A stretch of DNA of 64,000 nucleotides from Methylocystis echinoides (GTDB taxonomy: Bacteria; Pseudomonadota; Alphaproteobacteria; Rhizobiales; Beijerinckiaceae): contig NZ_BSEC01000001.1 in NCBI RefSeq assembly GCF_027923385.1, forward strand, positions 3,198,001-3,262,000, given 5' to 3'. Shown piece after piece: positions 45,987 to 55,652 of this stretch. The notes below the pieces were generated by a model. That model was not told the origin of the DNA and did no database searches. It was given only the letters and a program-made list of their open reading frames with translations. How positions within the stretch are numbered: position 1 is the first letter of the stretch; every line of letters starts with the position of its first letter. Both the position numbers and the translations under genes were made by a program.

Positions 45987-46063
45987 TGGCGCGCCCGAAA
46001 GGATTCGAACCTCTGACCCCCAGATTCGTAGTCTGGTGCTCTATCCAGCTGAGCTACGGGCGC
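45987..46063 (-). tRNA. tRNA-Arg (anticodon ACG)
   Basis: A 77-base cloverleaf on the minus strand. The acceptor GCGCCCG pairs with CGGGCGC, discriminator G and an encoded CCA. The D arm is GCTCAGCTGGATAGAGC. The anticodon stem CCAGA/TCTGG holds the loop CTACGAA, with ACG at 46027-46029. The T arm has the GGTTCGAATCC core. A34 is normally changed to inosine by TadA to read CGN codons. Confidence 0.97.
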
Positions 46064-46227
46064 CCGCCGCGTCTGCCTTGGCCCGCGCGAGGGGGCCGCG
46101 CCGTCGCGACTGGGCTTCGTTTAGCGGCAAGCGAGGCGAATGGCAAGCGGGTTATTTTTGCCGCCCCGCGGCCCTTGCGGCGACTACGCGAGCCTTTACT
46201 TAGAAAATGTGTCAGACAGGATTTGCG

Positions 46228-46995
46228 ATGGAAACTTTCGTCTCTGGTGGCGTTGAGATTGCCTATTCGGATTTCGAGCCGCTCTCCGAAGACAGGCGCG
46301 AACCGATTGTGCTCGTTCACGGTTTCGCCTCGACCCACGCCGTGAACTGGATGTTCACCCAATGGGTCAAGACCCTGACGGAAGACGGCCGCCGCGTCAT
46401 CGCCTTCGACAACCGTGGCCATGGACGATCCCAAAAACTGTATGACCCGGCGCAATATGCGCTCGACCTCATGGCGCAGGACGTCGCCAACCTTCTCGAT
46501 CACCTCTCCATCGCCCGCGCCGACGTCATGGGCTATTCGCTCGGCGCCCGGATCGCGACCGTCCTGACGCTCACCCGCCCCGAGCGGGTCCGTTCGCTCG
46601 TTCTGGGCGGGATCGGCCAGTATCTCGTGCAGGAAGCCGGCCTGCCGGGCGGCCTCGCCGAAGCCATGGAGGCGGAGCGAATCGAGGATGTGGAAAACCC
46701 CATGCTGAAGATTTTCCGGGGCTTCGCGGAATCCACCCGCAGCGATCTGCGGGCGCTCGCGGCCTGCGTGCGCGGGGCGCGCAAGGCGATCGACCCCGGC
46801 CTGCTCGCCCAGATCGCGTGCCCGGTGCTGATCTGCGTCGGCACGCGGGACGATGTCGCCGGCGACCCCTCCCCGCTCGAACCCCTGTTCCGCGACGTCC
46901 GGCTGGTCGACATTCCCGGGCGCGACCATAACCGCGCCGTCGGCGACCGCATCTACAAACAGGCCGTGCTGGAGTTTCTGGCGACGCGGCCGTGA
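46228..46995 (+). CDS. Alpha/beta hydrolase
   Basis: A 255-residue cytoplasmic hydrolase. Visible elements are the oxyanion strand VLVHGFAST, the RGHGRS loop, the nucleophile elbow GYSLGAR (Ser in the centre), an acid residue region (VGTRDDVAGD) and the catalytic histidine in PGRDHNRAVG. Substrate unknown. The ATG at 46228 is six to seven bases after AGGA; an ATG seven codons upstream is less likely. It overlaps nothing; the cysE gene starts 32 bases after its stop. Confidence 0.88.
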   Translation: METFVSGGVEIAYSDFEPLSEDRREPIVLVHGFASTHAVNWMFTQWVKTLTEDGRRVIAFDNRGHGRSQKLYDPAQYALDLMAQDVANLLDHLSIARADVMGYSLGARIATVLTLTRPERVRSLVLGGIGQYLVQEAGLPGGLAEAMEAERIEDVENPMLKIFRGFAESTRSDLRALAACVRGARKAIDPGLLAQIACPVLICVGTRDDVAGDPSPLEPLFRDVRLVDIPGRDHNRAVGDRIYKQAVLEFLATRP

Positions 46996-47027
46996 TGCCG
47001 CTATATAGGCCGGCGCAGGAGGAACTC

Positions 47028-47861
47028 ATGGCCGCCGACCCGCGGGAAACAGCCGCGTCCGTCATCGACTTCGACCCGCTTCTGGCCCGGCTGCGGGCGG
47101 AGGCGGAGGAGGTGCTGCGCCGCGAGCCGGAGCTCGGCGGCTTCATTTACCCGGCGATCCTCGCGCAGGACTCGGTGGCGGGCGTCATCATCCACCGCGT
47201 CGCCCAGCGCCTCGAGCGGCCCGAGGCGAGCTATGCGGCCATCCGGCAGGCCTACGACACCTGCCTCGCCCGCGAGCCGGCGATCCTCGACGCCTTCCGC
47301 GCCGATCTTCTGGCCGTCGTCGAGCGCGACCCGGCCTGCACCCGGCTTCTGGAGCCCGCCCTCTATTTCAAGGGCTTTCACGCTTTGCAGACCTACCGTC
47401 TGGCGCATTGGCTGTGGCGGAACGGCCGCAGCGACTTCGCCCTGACCTTGCAGAGCCTGTCCTCACAGATCTTCCAGACCGACATTCACCCTGCGGCGCG
47501 GATCGGCAAGGGCGTGTTCATCGACCACGCGACCGGCGTCGTCATCGGCGCGACGAGCGTGATCGAGGACGACGTGTCGATGCTGCACGGGGTGACGCTC
47601 GGCGGCACGGGCAAGGCGCGCGGCGACCGGCATCCCAAGGTCCGGCGGGGCGTGCTGATCGGCGCGGGCGCAAAGGTTCTCGGCAATATCGAGATTGGCC
47701 GCTGCGCCATGATCGCGGCCGGTTCCGTGGTGCTGGAGTCGGTTCCCGCCAACAAGACGGTCGCGGGCGTCCCGGCGCGGATCGTCGGCGACTCGAAATG
47801 CGCGGAGCCGGCTCTGGCCATGGACCAGATGCTCGCTGTATTGGATGCGGCGCGGATATGA
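47028..47861 (+). CDS. cysE: Serine O-acetyltransferase
   Basis: A 277-residue full-length CysE with the helical N-terminal domain (EPELGGFIYPAILAQDSV) needed for hexamer formation and the beta-helix catalytic domain ([33 protein letters not shown]). It makes O-acetylserine for general cysteine synthesis. The ATG is five bases after AGGAGG. It is probably the housekeeping copy, the nif-linked one at 27394-28140 being dedicated to nitrogenase. Confidence 0.94.
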   Translation: MAADPRETAASVIDFDPLLARLRAEAEEVLRREPELGGFIYPAILAQDSVAGVIIHRVAQRLERPEASYAAIRQAYDTCLAREPAILDAFRADLLAVVERDPACTRLLEPALYFKGFHALQTYRLAHWLWRNGRSDFALTLQSLSSQIFQTDIHPAARIGKGVFIDHATGVVIGATSVIEDDVSMLHGVTLGGTGKARGDRHPKVRRGVLIGAGAKVLGNIEIGRCAMIAAGSVVLESVPANKTVAGVPARIVGDSKCAEPALAMDQMLAVLDAARI

Positions 47862-47877
47862 AGACGGGGCTCTCACA

Positions 47878-48474
47878 GTGAAGAAACTTCTGATCGGCGC
47901 GGCGTTATCTCTTGTCCTGGCCGCGGGCCTCTCGATGCGCGAGGCGCGCGCGGCCGGCTGGCACTATTACGACCCCGAATGCCCCATCGCGGTCGGGGAA
48001 AAGTCCATGAAGTTCGTGGCCATGCAGCCCAAGAAGAGCGTCGACCGCGAATGCGTGGCGCTGCCGGACACGGGCCCCTCCGTGATTGTGCTCGACGCCG
48101 CCGACAATGAGCTGCGCGACATGAACTGGGACATTCGCGTCCTGCGCGCGAAGGACGAAACCGGCGCCGCTGACCCCGAGGCCGACTCGATCAATCGCCT
48201 GCCGTTGCAGAAGTTCCGAAACGGCATGGTCAATTTCGATCAGGATTTCAAACAGGCGGGCAATTACGTCCTCTATGTCAGGCTCTCCAGCGACGACGGC
48301 GCCAAAAGCTTCGAGGGGCGCCATCCCTTCTCCGTGGGGCTGATCACGGAGGAGGAGAAATATCTTTACATGGCCTTCGGCGTCTTCGCCGTGGTCGCCG
48401 GCGGCGTCGCCTTCGTCCTGTGGCGACAGGGCAAGCTCGGCTTCAAGATCCCGAATTTCTCCAAGCCGTCATGA
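47878..48474 (+). CDS. Uncharacterised exported membrane-anchored protein
   Basis: I do not recognise the family. A 198-residue product with a signal peptide ([24 protein letters not shown]), a periplasmic beta-rich domain of about 130 residues with two cysteines (in DPECPIAVG and DRECVALPD) that could form a disulfide, and a C-terminal membrane helix ([19 protein letters not shown]) with a short basic tail. The GTG start gives a standard signal peptide. It sits between cysE and pdxJ on the same strand, 13 bases before pdxJ, so may be co-transcribed. Confidence 0.75.
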   Translation: MKKLLIGAALSLVLAAGLSMREARAAGWHYYDPECPIAVGEKSMKFVAMQPKKSVDRECVALPDTGPSVIVLDAADNELRDMNWDIRVLRAKDETGAADPEADSINRLPLQKFRNGMVNFDQDFKQAGNYVLYVRLSSDDGAKSFEGRHPFSVGLITEEEKYLYMAFGVFAVVAGGVAFVLWRQGKLGFKIPNFSKPS

Positions 48475-48487
48475 GCGGCCAGGGGCG

Positions 48488-49240
48488 ATGACCAAACCCT
48501 TGCGCCTCGGCGTCAACGTCGATCACGTGGCCACCATCCGCAACGCGCGCGGGGGGCCGCGGCCCGACCCGGTGCGCGCGGCGCTGCTCGCCATCGAGGC
48601 CGGCGCCGACGGCATTACCGCCCATCTGCGCGAGGATCGCCGCCACATCACCGACGCCGACATGGCGCGGCTCAAGGCGACGATTTCAAAGCCGCTGAAT
48701 TTCGAAATGGCGGCGACCGGACAGATGCTCGACATCGCGCTCGCCACGGCCCCCCATGCGGTCTGCCTCGTGCCGGAAAAGCGCACCGAGCGCACCACCG
48801 AGGGCGGGCTCGATGTGGTCGGCGGGCATGATTATCTCGCCCCCTATGTCGATCAGCTGAAGCGCGGCGGTATCCGCGTGTCGCTGTTCATCGAGCCGTC
48901 GCGCGAGGCGATCGACGCCGCCGTCTCGATCAAGGCGCCGGTCGTCGAGCTGCACACGGGCGCCTGGTGCCATGCGGTGGAAGTGGGCGACGACGCCCGC
49001 GCGGCGCGCGAATTCGCCCGGGTAGTCGCCGCCGCAACCCATGCTGGCGCGTGCGGTCTCGAAGTGCACGCCGGTCATGGGCTCGACTATGAGACGGCGC
49101 GGCAGGTTGCGGCCCTGCCGGAGGTCGTGGAGCTGAACATTGGCCATTTCCTCATCGGCGAGGCCGTATTCGTGGGGCTGGCCGAGGCCATCCGGACCAT
49201 GCGCGAGGCCATGGACGAGGGGCGCGCGGCGGCGGGCTGA
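48488..49240 (+). CDS. pdxJ: PdxJ, pyridoxine 5'-phosphate synthase
   Basis: A 250-residue TIM-barrel enzyme that condenses deoxyxylulose phosphate with aminoacetone phosphate in vitamin B6 synthesis. Diagnostic sequences are [49 protein letters not shown] and [10 protein letters not shown]. Normal length and start. In many alphaproteobacteria acpS follows; here lepB follows after 91 bases. Confidence 0.97.
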   Translation: MTKPLRLGVNVDHVATIRNARGGPRPDPVRAALLAIEAGADGITAHLREDRRHITDADMARLKATISKPLNFEMAATGQMLDIALATAPHAVCLVPEKRTERTTEGGLDVVGGHDYLAPYVDQLKRGGIRVSLFIEPSREAIDAAVSIKAPVVELHTGAWCHAVEVGDDARAAREFARVVAAATHAGACGLEVHAGHGLDYETARQVAALPEVVELNIGHFLIGEAVFVGLAEAIRTMREAMDEGRAAAG

Positions 49241-49331
49241 ACAGAGGGCGCCGCAGGTTCTCATCCCTGCGCGGGCGTGGTAAGCGGGGGTCGGCGCGGC
49301 TTTCGCCGCCCATTGTCAAGGAGCAGTCGGC

Positions 49332-50120
49332 TTGAGCAGGAACGTCCCGGTGGCCCAGAATCAGGAAGAAGGCGGAGTTCTGGAGACCATCAAGGTCATC
49401 ATCCAGGCGCTCGCCATCGCGCTCGTCATCCGTACGCTGCTGTTCCAGCCCTTCAACATTCCGTCCGGCTCGATGATCCCGACGCTGTTGATCGGGGACT
49501 ATGTTTTCGTCTCGAAATATTCCTACGGCTATTCCAACTACTCCATGCCGTTTGGCCCCAATGTCTTCTCCGGCCGCGTGCTCGCCTCGCCGCCCAAGCG
49601 CGGCGACGTGGTCGTGTTCAAGCTGCCGCGCGATAATGAAACCGACTATATCAAGCGCGTCATCGGCCTGCCGGGCGACCGCATCCAGATGATCGAGGGC
49701 CGCCTCTATCTCAACGGCGTCGTCGTGCCGCGCGAGCCCATCGAGAAGGCGATCACCGAAAATCGCGATGGCCGCGAGGCGCCGGTCGCGACTTACAAGG
49801 AGACGCTGCCCGGCGACGGCCAGCACCCCGGCGTCGAGCACACGATCATCGAGATCGAGGGCGATCACGGGATCAACGACAGCACCGAGCTCTTCGTCGT
49901 GCCGCCGGACCATTATTTCATGATGGGCGACAACCGCGACAACTCCACCGACTCGCGCATCGCGCCGGAGCTGGGCGGCGTCGGATATGTCCCCTTCATC
50001 AATCTCGTCGGCCGGGCGGAAATCATCTTTTTCTCGGTGAAGAAGGACGAGTCCGCGCTCGCTTTCTGGCGCTGGCCCTGGTCCGTGCGCTGGAACCGTC
50101 TTTTCAAGCCGGCCCACTGA
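49332..50120 (+). CDS. lepB: LepB, signal peptidase I
   Basis: A 262-residue membrane-bound serine-lysine protease that removes signal peptides. It has one N-terminal membrane helix (VIIQALAIALVIRTLLF), catalytic Ser47 in IPSGSMIPTL, the Lys in YIKRVIGLPGD, and the C-terminal box GDNRDNSTDSR. TTG is the start, eight bases after AAGGAG. A GTG six codons on is possible. It leads the conserved block lepB-rnc-era-recO. Confidence 0.95.
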   Translation: MSRNVPVAQNQEEGGVLETIKVIIQALAIALVIRTLLFQPFNIPSGSMIPTLLIGDYVFVSKYSYGYSNYSMPFGPNVFSGRVLASPPKRGDVVVFKLPRDNETDYIKRVIGLPGDRIQMIEGRLYLNGVVVPREPIEKAITENRDGREAPVATYKETLPGDGQHPGVEHTIIEIEGDHGINDSTELFVVPPDHYFMMGDNRDNSTDSRIAPELGGVGYVPFINLVGRAEIIFFSVKKDESALAFWRWPWSVRWNRLFKPAH

Positions 50121-50129
50121 GCGCGCGCC

Positions 50130-50819
50130 ATGGCGCGGGGAAAGCCCGATCCGGCTGCGCTGGAAGCGCGTGTCGGGCATTCATTCAGGGACAAGGATCT
50201 CCTGCACTGGGCGCTGACGCATGTCAGCGCCTCGTCGCATCGGCCGGACTCCTATGAGCGGCTCGAGTTTCTCGGCGACCGCGTGCTCGGACTCGCCGTC
50301 GCCCACATGATCTACGAGAGCTTCCCGGGCGACAGCGAGGGCGAGCTTTCTCGCCGGCTCGCGGCGCTGGTGCGCAAGGAAACCTGCGCCGAGGTCGCGG
50401 AGCACTGGGGCGTCGGCCCGCATATCCGGCTCGGCGAGGGCGAGGCGCAGGCGGGCGGGCGCAAGAAGCGCGCGATTTTGGGCGACATCTGCGAGGCCAT
50501 CATCGGCGCGGTGTTTCTCGACGGCGGCGCGGAGGCGGCCGAACGCGTCGTGCGCGAGGCCTTCGGGCCCAAAATGATGGAGGCGGGACGCAATCTGCGC
50601 GACGCCAAGACAGCCTTGCAGGAGTGGGCGCAGGCCAGGCGGCTTGCGCCGCCGCGCTACCGTCTCGTCTCGCGCAGCGGTCCCGACCATGCGCCGGCGT
50701 TTGAACTTGCCGTCGAGATCGAGGGCTTTGCCGCGGCGATGGGCGCAGGAAGCTCCAAGCGCGCCGCAGAACAGGCGGCCGCCGCGGCGTTCATCGCGCG
50801 CGAGGGCGTCGAGGCCTGA
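50130..50819 (+). CDS. rnc: Ribonuclease III
   Basis: A 229-residue double-stranded RNA endonuclease for rRNA and mRNA processing. The catalytic signature ERLEFLGDRVLGLAVA is near residues 43-58. A C-terminal dsRNA-binding domain is seen in TALQEWAQARRLAPPRYRLV and GAGSSKRAAEQAAAAAF. Begins nine bases after lepB. Confidence 0.97.
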   Translation: MARGKPDPAALEARVGHSFRDKDLLHWALTHVSASSHRPDSYERLEFLGDRVLGLAVAHMIYESFPGDSEGELSRRLAALVRKETCAEVAEHWGVGPHIRLGEGEAQAGGRKKRAILGDICEAIIGAVFLDGGAEAAERVVREAFGPKMMEAGRNLRDAKTALQEWAQARRLAPPRYRLVSRSGPDHAPAFELAVEIEGFAAAMGAGSSKRAAEQAAAAAFIAREGVEA

Positions 50820-50854
50820 CGCGCGCGCCCATATTTCATGTTACAGGAGACGCG

Positions 50855-51787
50855 GTGAGCGACGAGACACACGACGAGACCCCGATGGAAGAGGAAACGC
50901 GCTGCGGCTTTGCGGCGCTCGTCGGCGCGCCCAACGCCGGCAAGTCGACGCTGCTCAATCAGCTCGTCGGCGCCAAGGTTTCCATCGTTTCCCGCAAGGC
51001 GCAGACGACGCGCGCGCTCGTGCGCGGCATCGCCGTCGACGGCCCCGCGCAGATCATCCTCGTCGACACGCCCGGCATCTTCAAGCCTAAGCGGAAACTC
51101 GACCGCGCCATGGTGGCGAGCGCGCTCTCGGGCGCGGCGGACGCCGACGTCGTCGCGCTGCTGGTCGACGCGCGCAAGGGGCTCGACGAAGAGGTCGAGG
51201 CGATCCTCGATCGGCTGAAGGAGGTGCGGGCGCCCAAGCTCCTCATCCTCAACAAGGTCGACATCATCGCCCGCGAGAAGCTGCTGACGCTCGCCGCAAA
51301 GCTCAACGAACGCGAGACGTTCGAGGAGACCTTCATGGTCTCGGCGCTCACCGGAGACGGCGTCGCTGATCTGCGCCGCGCGCTCGCCCGGCGCATGAAA
51401 CCCTCGCCATGGCTCTATCCGGAAGATCAGCTCTCGGACGCGCCGCTGCGGCTGCTCGCGGCCGAGATCACCCGCGAGCAGATCTACGAGCGGCTGCACG
51501 ACGAATTGCCGTATCAATCGACGGTCGAGACCGACTCCTGGACCAACCAGAAGGACGGTTCGGCGCGGATCGAACAGACGATCTATGTCGCCCGCGACGG
51601 CCAGAAGCGCATCGTCATCGGCGAAGGCGGGCGCACCATCAAGGCCATCGGCCAGGCCGCGCGACGCGAGATCGCCGAGGCCGCCGAGCAGACCGTGCAT
51701 CTATTCCTGTTCGTGAAGGTGCGAGAAAACTGGGCCGACGATCCCGAGCGCTATCGCGAAATGCGGCTGGATTTCCCCAAGGAATAG
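50855..51787 (+). CDS. era: Era, GTPase for 16S rRNA/30S maturation
   Basis: A 310-residue Era GTPase. G1 GAPNAGKST, G3 DTPGI, G4 NKVD and the C-terminal KH domain (GQKRIVIGEGGRTIKAIG) are all present. GTG start nine bases after CAGGAGA. Follows rnc in the common order. A short acidic N-terminus precedes the G domain. Confidence 0.97.
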   Translation: MSDETHDETPMEEETRCGFAALVGAPNAGKSTLLNQLVGAKVSIVSRKAQTTRALVRGIAVDGPAQIILVDTPGIFKPKRKLDRAMVASALSGAADADVVALLVDARKGLDEEVEAILDRLKEVRAPKLLILNKVDIIAREKLLTLAAKLNERETFEETFMVSALTGDGVADLRRALARRMKPSPWLYPEDQLSDAPLRLLAAEITREQIYERLHDELPYQSTVETDSWTNQKDGSARIEQTIYVARDGQKRIVIGEGGRTIKAIGQAARREIAEAAEQTVHLFLFVKVRENWADDPERYREMRLDFPKE

Positions 51788-51795
51788 GGCGCGCC

Positions 51796-52020
51796 ATGTC
51801 GAAGAAGAAGAAACTGACGGTCTATCGCTATCTCACAGGGCCCGACGACGCGGCCTTCTGCCATCGCGTGACAGAGGCGCTGAGCAAGGGCTGGGAGCTG
51901 CATGGCGGCCCCACCCTGACCTTCGACTCGGCCCAGAACCGCGTGATCTGCGGACAGGCCGTCACCAAGGAGGTCGACGGCGTGGACTACAGCCCGGAAA
52001 TGAAGCTTTCCGAGCAGTAA
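51796..52020 (+). CDS. DUF1737 domain protein
   Basis: A 74-residue soluble protein with the DUF1737 pattern KLTVYRYLTGPDDAAFCHRVTEAL then GWELHGGPTLTFD. The family is widespread in proteobacteria and has no known function. It starts eight bases after era and comes before recO on the same strand, so is probably co-transcribed with both. Confidence 0.85.
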   Translation: MSKKKKLTVYRYLTGPDDAAFCHRVTEALSKGWELHGGPTLTFDSAQNRVICGQAVTKEVDGVDYSPEMKLSEQ

Positions 52021-52026
52021 GAGACT

Positions 52027-52052
52027 CCCTCTCCCCGCTTGCGGGGAGAGGG
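52027..52052. repeat. GC-rich palindromic repeat before recO
   Basis: CCCTCTCCCC with its exact complement, extended by GC/GC to a 12-base stem with a two-base TT loop. It is of the same family as the copies near 55.5 and 55.6 kb, so it is a dispersed extragenic palindrome rather than a unique terminator. Confidence 0.7.
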
Positions 52053-52069
52053 AAAGCAGGAATCGTTCG

Positions 52070-52822
52070 ATGGAATGGCAGGACGAAGGCCTCGTCATCG
52101 GCGCGCGCAAATACGGCGAGGCCGCCGTGATTCTCGAACTCGTCACACGCGTCCACGGCCGACACCTCGGCGTCGTGCGCGGCGGGCGGTCAAAAGCCAT
52201 GCGGCCCGTACTGCAACCCGGCAATCTCGTTTCCGCCGCCTGGCGCGCGCGGCTCGAAGATCACATGGGCGCCTTCGTGGTCGAGCCGCTCGCCAATCGC
52301 GCCGCCCGCTACCTCGACCGCGCCGCCGCCCTCCATGGCGTGACCCTGCTGGCGACGCTGCTGCGGCTGCTTCCCGAGCGCGATCCCCACCCGCAGCTCT
52401 TCGAAATGGCCAATTTCATCGCCGCCGGACTGGACCGGCCAGACGCCGCCGCGCCGCTGATGGCGCGCTTCGAGCTGTCGCTGCTGGCGGCGCTCGGCTT
52501 CGGACTCGACCTCAAGTCCTGCGCCCTCACCGGCGCCTGCGAAAATCTGGCTTTCGTCTCGCCGAAGTCGGGCCGCGCGGTCAGCCGCGACGCGGGCGCG
52601 CCCTGGGCTCCCCGGCTCCTGCCCTATCCGCAATTCCTGCAGGAAGACATCGACGTTGCGCCGCCAGAAGCGGCGATCGCCGAGGCGTTCAGGCTGACGG
52701 GATATTTTTTGACGCGCAACGTGCTGGGACCGCGCGGCGCGGCCATGCCGGCGTCACGCGCGCTCTACCTCGACGCCCTGGCGAATCAGCGCAGATCGTC
52801 GCAAACGACCCGGGCTTCATGA
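52070..52822 (+). CDS. recO: RecO, recombination mediator
   Basis: A 250-residue RecO that helps RecA loading in RecFOR-dependent gap repair. The OB-fold N-terminus MEWQDEGLVIGARKYGE and VTRVHGRHLGVVRGGRS, and the helical C-domain with its residual zinc-site region (CALTGACENLAFVSPKSGRAVS) are typical. It ends inside the 3' end of a small minus-strand gene. Confidence 0.94.
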   Translation: MEWQDEGLVIGARKYGEAAVILELVTRVHGRHLGVVRGGRSKAMRPVLQPGNLVSAAWRARLEDHMGAFVVEPLANRAARYLDRAAALHGVTLLATLLRLLPERDPHPQLFEMANFIAAGLDRPDAAAPLMARFELSLLAALGFGLDLKSCALTGACENLAFVSPKSGRAVSRDAGAPWAPRLLPYPQFLQEDIDVAPPEAAIAEAFRLTGYFLTRNVLGPRGAAMPASRALYLDALANQRRSSQTTRAS

Positions 52823-53022
52823 TTCGTCACGCCGTAGCCCTCGTCCGTGTCCACAAGGATTTCGCGGCAGAGCGCCTGCATGGCGGTGTCGTCCTGACCC
52901 TGGCCAGTGCGTTGAATCGTCGGCGGTTCGTTCTTCGCCACCCGTTTCCCCTCCAGCGCCACGGAACCGCTGGCGGCCAGCGCCGCGCCCATAATCGCTG
53001 CTATTCTCAGGAGTGACGCCAT
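52786..53022 (-). CDS. Small putative exported protein
   Basis: A 78-residue product. The N-terminus (LLRIAAIMGAALAASGSVAL) looks like a signal peptide, then a hydrophilic domain with two cysteines (ALCREILVD and RVVCDDL) that could pair, and a TNHEAR segment. It converges with recO, overlapping by 37 bases. There is no strong ribosome site, and I recognise no family. Composition and signal suggest a real gene, but the evidence is limited. Confidence 0.5.
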   Translation of the reverse strand: MASLLRIAAIMGAALAASGSVALEGKRVAKNEPPTIQRTGQGQDDTAMQALCREILVDTDEGYGVTNHEARVVCDDLR

Positions 53023-53260
53023 GTTCGAAGCCGGGAAAAGTCAGGAGGAAGCGGGAGACGCCAAAGAGCTCTTTGTAACGCTGTAGTCTGCTCTTTTTAC
53101 GTATGGTGACATGTCCCCGCAAGCATCAATCGCGTTATCCAAAGAAAAAAACCGACAAGTCACTGTAATCTTTTTGACATTGTAAACGCCCCCGCGGCCC
53201 GCTTGCGCGGGCGGCTGCGTGCCCATAGGAAACGCTCTGGAACAGACAGGAAATGGCAGC

Positions 53261-55525
53261 ATGGCGCAAAAGGGCGGTCCCGCGGGCAAGGGCAAGGACG
53301 GCGGCGGCGAAAGCGTGATCACCCCGGTCGATCTTCGGGAAGCGCTCGAGGAACGCTACCTGCGCTATGCGCTCTCGACCATCACGGATCGCGCGCTGCC
53401 CGACGCACGCGACGGTCTCAAGCCGGTTCACCGTCGCATCCTCTACGGCATGCATGTGCTGCGGCTCGATCCGGGCGCGCCGTTCAAGAAATGCGCGAAG
53501 ATCGTCGGCGACGTCATGGGCTCCTATCACCCCCATGGCGACCAGGCGATCTATGACGCCCTCGTTCGCCTCGCGCAGGATTTCTCCTCGCGCTATCCGC
53601 TGGTCGATGGTCAGGGCAATTTCGGCAATATCGACGGCGACTCGGCCGCCGCCTATCGCTACACCGAAGCCCGCATGACCGCCGTGGCGCGGTCGCTGCT
53701 CGAGGGCATCGACGAGGACGCGATCGACTTCAAGCCGAATTACTCCGGCGAGGAGAAGGAGCCGATCGTCCTGCCCTCGGCGCTGCCCAACATGCTCGCC
53801 AATGGCGCGCAGGGCATCGCGGTCGGCATGGCGACCTCCATCCCGCCGCATAATCTCTCCGAACTCTGCGACGCGGCGCTCTATCTCATCTCCCATCGCA
53901 GCGCGACGAGCGAGCAGTTGCTCACCTTCGTGCAGGGACCCGACTTCCCGACAGGCGGCGTCATCGTCGACAGGCGCGAGGAGATCGTCGAGGCCTATCG
54001 CACCGGGCGCGGCTCCTTCCGCGTGCGCGCGCGCTGGGTGAAAGAAGAGCTGCCGCGCGGCGGCTGGGTCGCCGTCGTCACGGAAATTCCCTACGGCGTG
54101 CAGAAGTCGCGCCTGATCGAGAAGCTCGCGGAGCTCATCTCCGAGCGCAAGCTGCCGCTGGTCGCCGATGTGCGCGACGAATCGGCGGAGGATGTGCGGA
54201 TCGTGCTGGAGCCGCGCGCCCGCACGATCGATCCGGCCCTGATGATGGAGACGCTGTTCAAGCTCTCGGAACTGGAATCGCGTTTCAGCCTCAACATGAA
54301 TGTGCTGGTCGACGGCGTGACGCCGCGCGTCGTCTCGCTTGACGAAGCGCTGCGGCAGTGGCTCGACCATCGCCGCACCGTGCTCCAGCGCCGCTCGAAA
54401 CATCGCCTCGCCGCGATCCTGCGCCGCATCGAACAACTGGAAGGCATGATTATCGTCTTCCTCAACCTCGACAAAGTGATCCACATCATCCGCGAGGAGG
54501 ACGACGCCAAGGGCGAGTTGAAGCGCGTCTTCAAGCTGACCGATCTTCAGGTCGACTACATCCTCGACACAAGGCTGCGCTCACTGCGCAGGCTCGAAGA
54601 GATGGAGCTGCGCCGCGAACTCGACGAACTCTCGAACGAGCGCGTCGATCTGGAGGCGCTGCTCGCCGACGAAGGCAAGCAGTGGAAGGCCATCGCCGGC
54701 CAGGTGCGCGATCTCAAGAAGCTTTATGGCCCGACGACCCTGATCGGCAAACGCCGCACGACCTTCGAGGACGCGCCCGCCAATGTCGATTTCGATCTCG
54801 CGGAAGCGATGATCGAGCGCGAGCCGATCACGGTCGTGGTCTCGAAGAAGGGCTGGATTCGCGCGCTCAAGGGCCATGTGCAGGATCTCTCGTCGCTGCA
54901 GTTCAAGAGCGACGACGAACTCGACACATCCTTCTTCGCGCAGACGACCACGAAGATTCTGGCGCTGTCGACGAACGGGAAGGCCTATACGCTCGACGCC
55001 TCGAAGCTGCCGGGCGGGCGCGGCCATGGCGAGCCGATACGCCTCTTTGCCGACATCGACGAGGGCGCCGACCTCGCCCGCGTCATGCCGCATACGGCGG
55101 GCGCGTCGCTGCTCCTGATTGCGGACGACGGACGCGGTTTCGTCGCCGGGCAGGACGATCTTCTGTCCTCGACGAAGAAGGGCCGCGCGGTGCTGTCGGT
55201 CGACCCGCCGGCGAAGCTGAAAGTCGTGACCGACGCGACTGGCGACCATGTCGCGATCATCGGCGAGAACCGCAAGCTGCTCGTCTTCCCGCTCGACGAG
55301 ACGCCACGCATGGCGCGCGGCAAGGGTGTGCGCATGCAGCGCTACAAGGATGGCGGCGTGTCCGACGCAAAGGTGTTCGCGCTCGCCGACGGGCTGACAT
55401 GGACGGATTCCGCCGGGCGCGTGTTCACGGTCGCGGCGGCGGAGCTGGCCGAATGGATGGGCCACCGCGCGGAAGCGGGACGGCTGCCGCCGAGGGGCTT
55501 CCCGAAGAACAATCAGTTCGGATAG
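53261..55525 (+). CDS. parC: ParC, DNA topoisomerase IV subunit A
   Basis: A 754-residue type IIA topoisomerase subunit. The winged-helix/tower region has [37 protein letters not shown] and the catalytic tyrosine in [11 protein letters not shown]. The C-terminal beta-propeller is shorter than in GyrA and lacks a clear GyrA box, and the length fits ParC. A Lys/Gly-rich N-terminal extension of 15-20 residues precedes. Start at the ATG after AGGAAATGGCAGC. Confidence 0.95.
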   Translation: MAQKGGPAGKGKDGGGESVITPVDLREALEERYLRYALSTITDRALPDARDGLKPVHRRILYGMHVLRLDPGAPFKKCAKIVGDVMGSYHPHGDQAIYDALVRLAQDFSSRYPLVDGQGNFGNIDGDSAAAYRYTEARMTAVARSLLEGIDEDAIDFKPNYSGEEKEPIVLPSALPNMLANGAQGIAVGMATSIPPHNLSELCDAALYLISHRSATSEQLLTFVQGPDFPTGGVIVDRREEIVEAYRTGRGSFRVRARWVKEELPRGGWVAVVTEIPYGVQKSRLIEKLAELISERKLPLVADVRDESAEDVRIVLEPRARTIDPALMMETLFKLSELESRFSLNMNVLVDGVTPRVVSLDEALRQWLDHRRTVLQRRSKHRLAAILRRIEQLEGMIIVFLNLDKVIHIIREEDDAKGELKRVFKLTDLQVDYILDTRLRSLRRLEEMELRRELDELSNERVDLEALLADEGKQWKAIAGQVRDLKKLYGPTTLIGKRRTTFEDAPANVDFDLAEAMIEREPITVVVSKKGWIRALKGHVQDLSSLQFKSDDELDTSFFAQTTTKILALSTNGKAYTLDASKLPGGRGHGEPIRLFADIDEGADLARVMPHTAGASLLLIADDGRGFVAGQDDLLSSTKKGRAVLSVDPPAKLKVVTDATGDHVAIIGENRKLLVFPLDETPRMARGKGVRMQRYKDGGVSDAKVFALADGLTWTDSAGRVFTVAAAELAEWMGHRAEAGRLPPRGFPKNNQFG

Positions 55526-55527
55526 GC

Positions 55528-55553
55528 CCCCTCCCCCGCTTCGCGGGAGAGGG
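55528..55553. repeat. GC-rich palindromic repeat after parC, copy 1
   Basis: CCCCTCCCCCGC-TT-CGCGGGAGAGGG, an imperfect palindrome of the same family as 52027-52052. It lies just after the parC stop and may also help end transcription. Confidence 0.6.
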
Positions 55554-55596
55554 AGCAGATGCGGGCCTTCATTGAGAATGCCGATCGTGAGCGATT

Positions 55597-55621
55597 CCCT
55601 CTCCCGCGCAGCGGGGGAGGG
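55597..55621. repeat. GC-rich palindromic repeat after parC, copy 2
   Basis: CCCTCTCCCGC-GCA-GCGGGGGAGGG in near-inverted orientation to copy 1, 44 bases away. The pair bounds a 43-base spacer between parC and the convergent rsh gene. Confidence 0.6.
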
Positions 55622-55652
55622 TCAGGGAGGGGGTTGGGCCGCGCAGGCTTCG

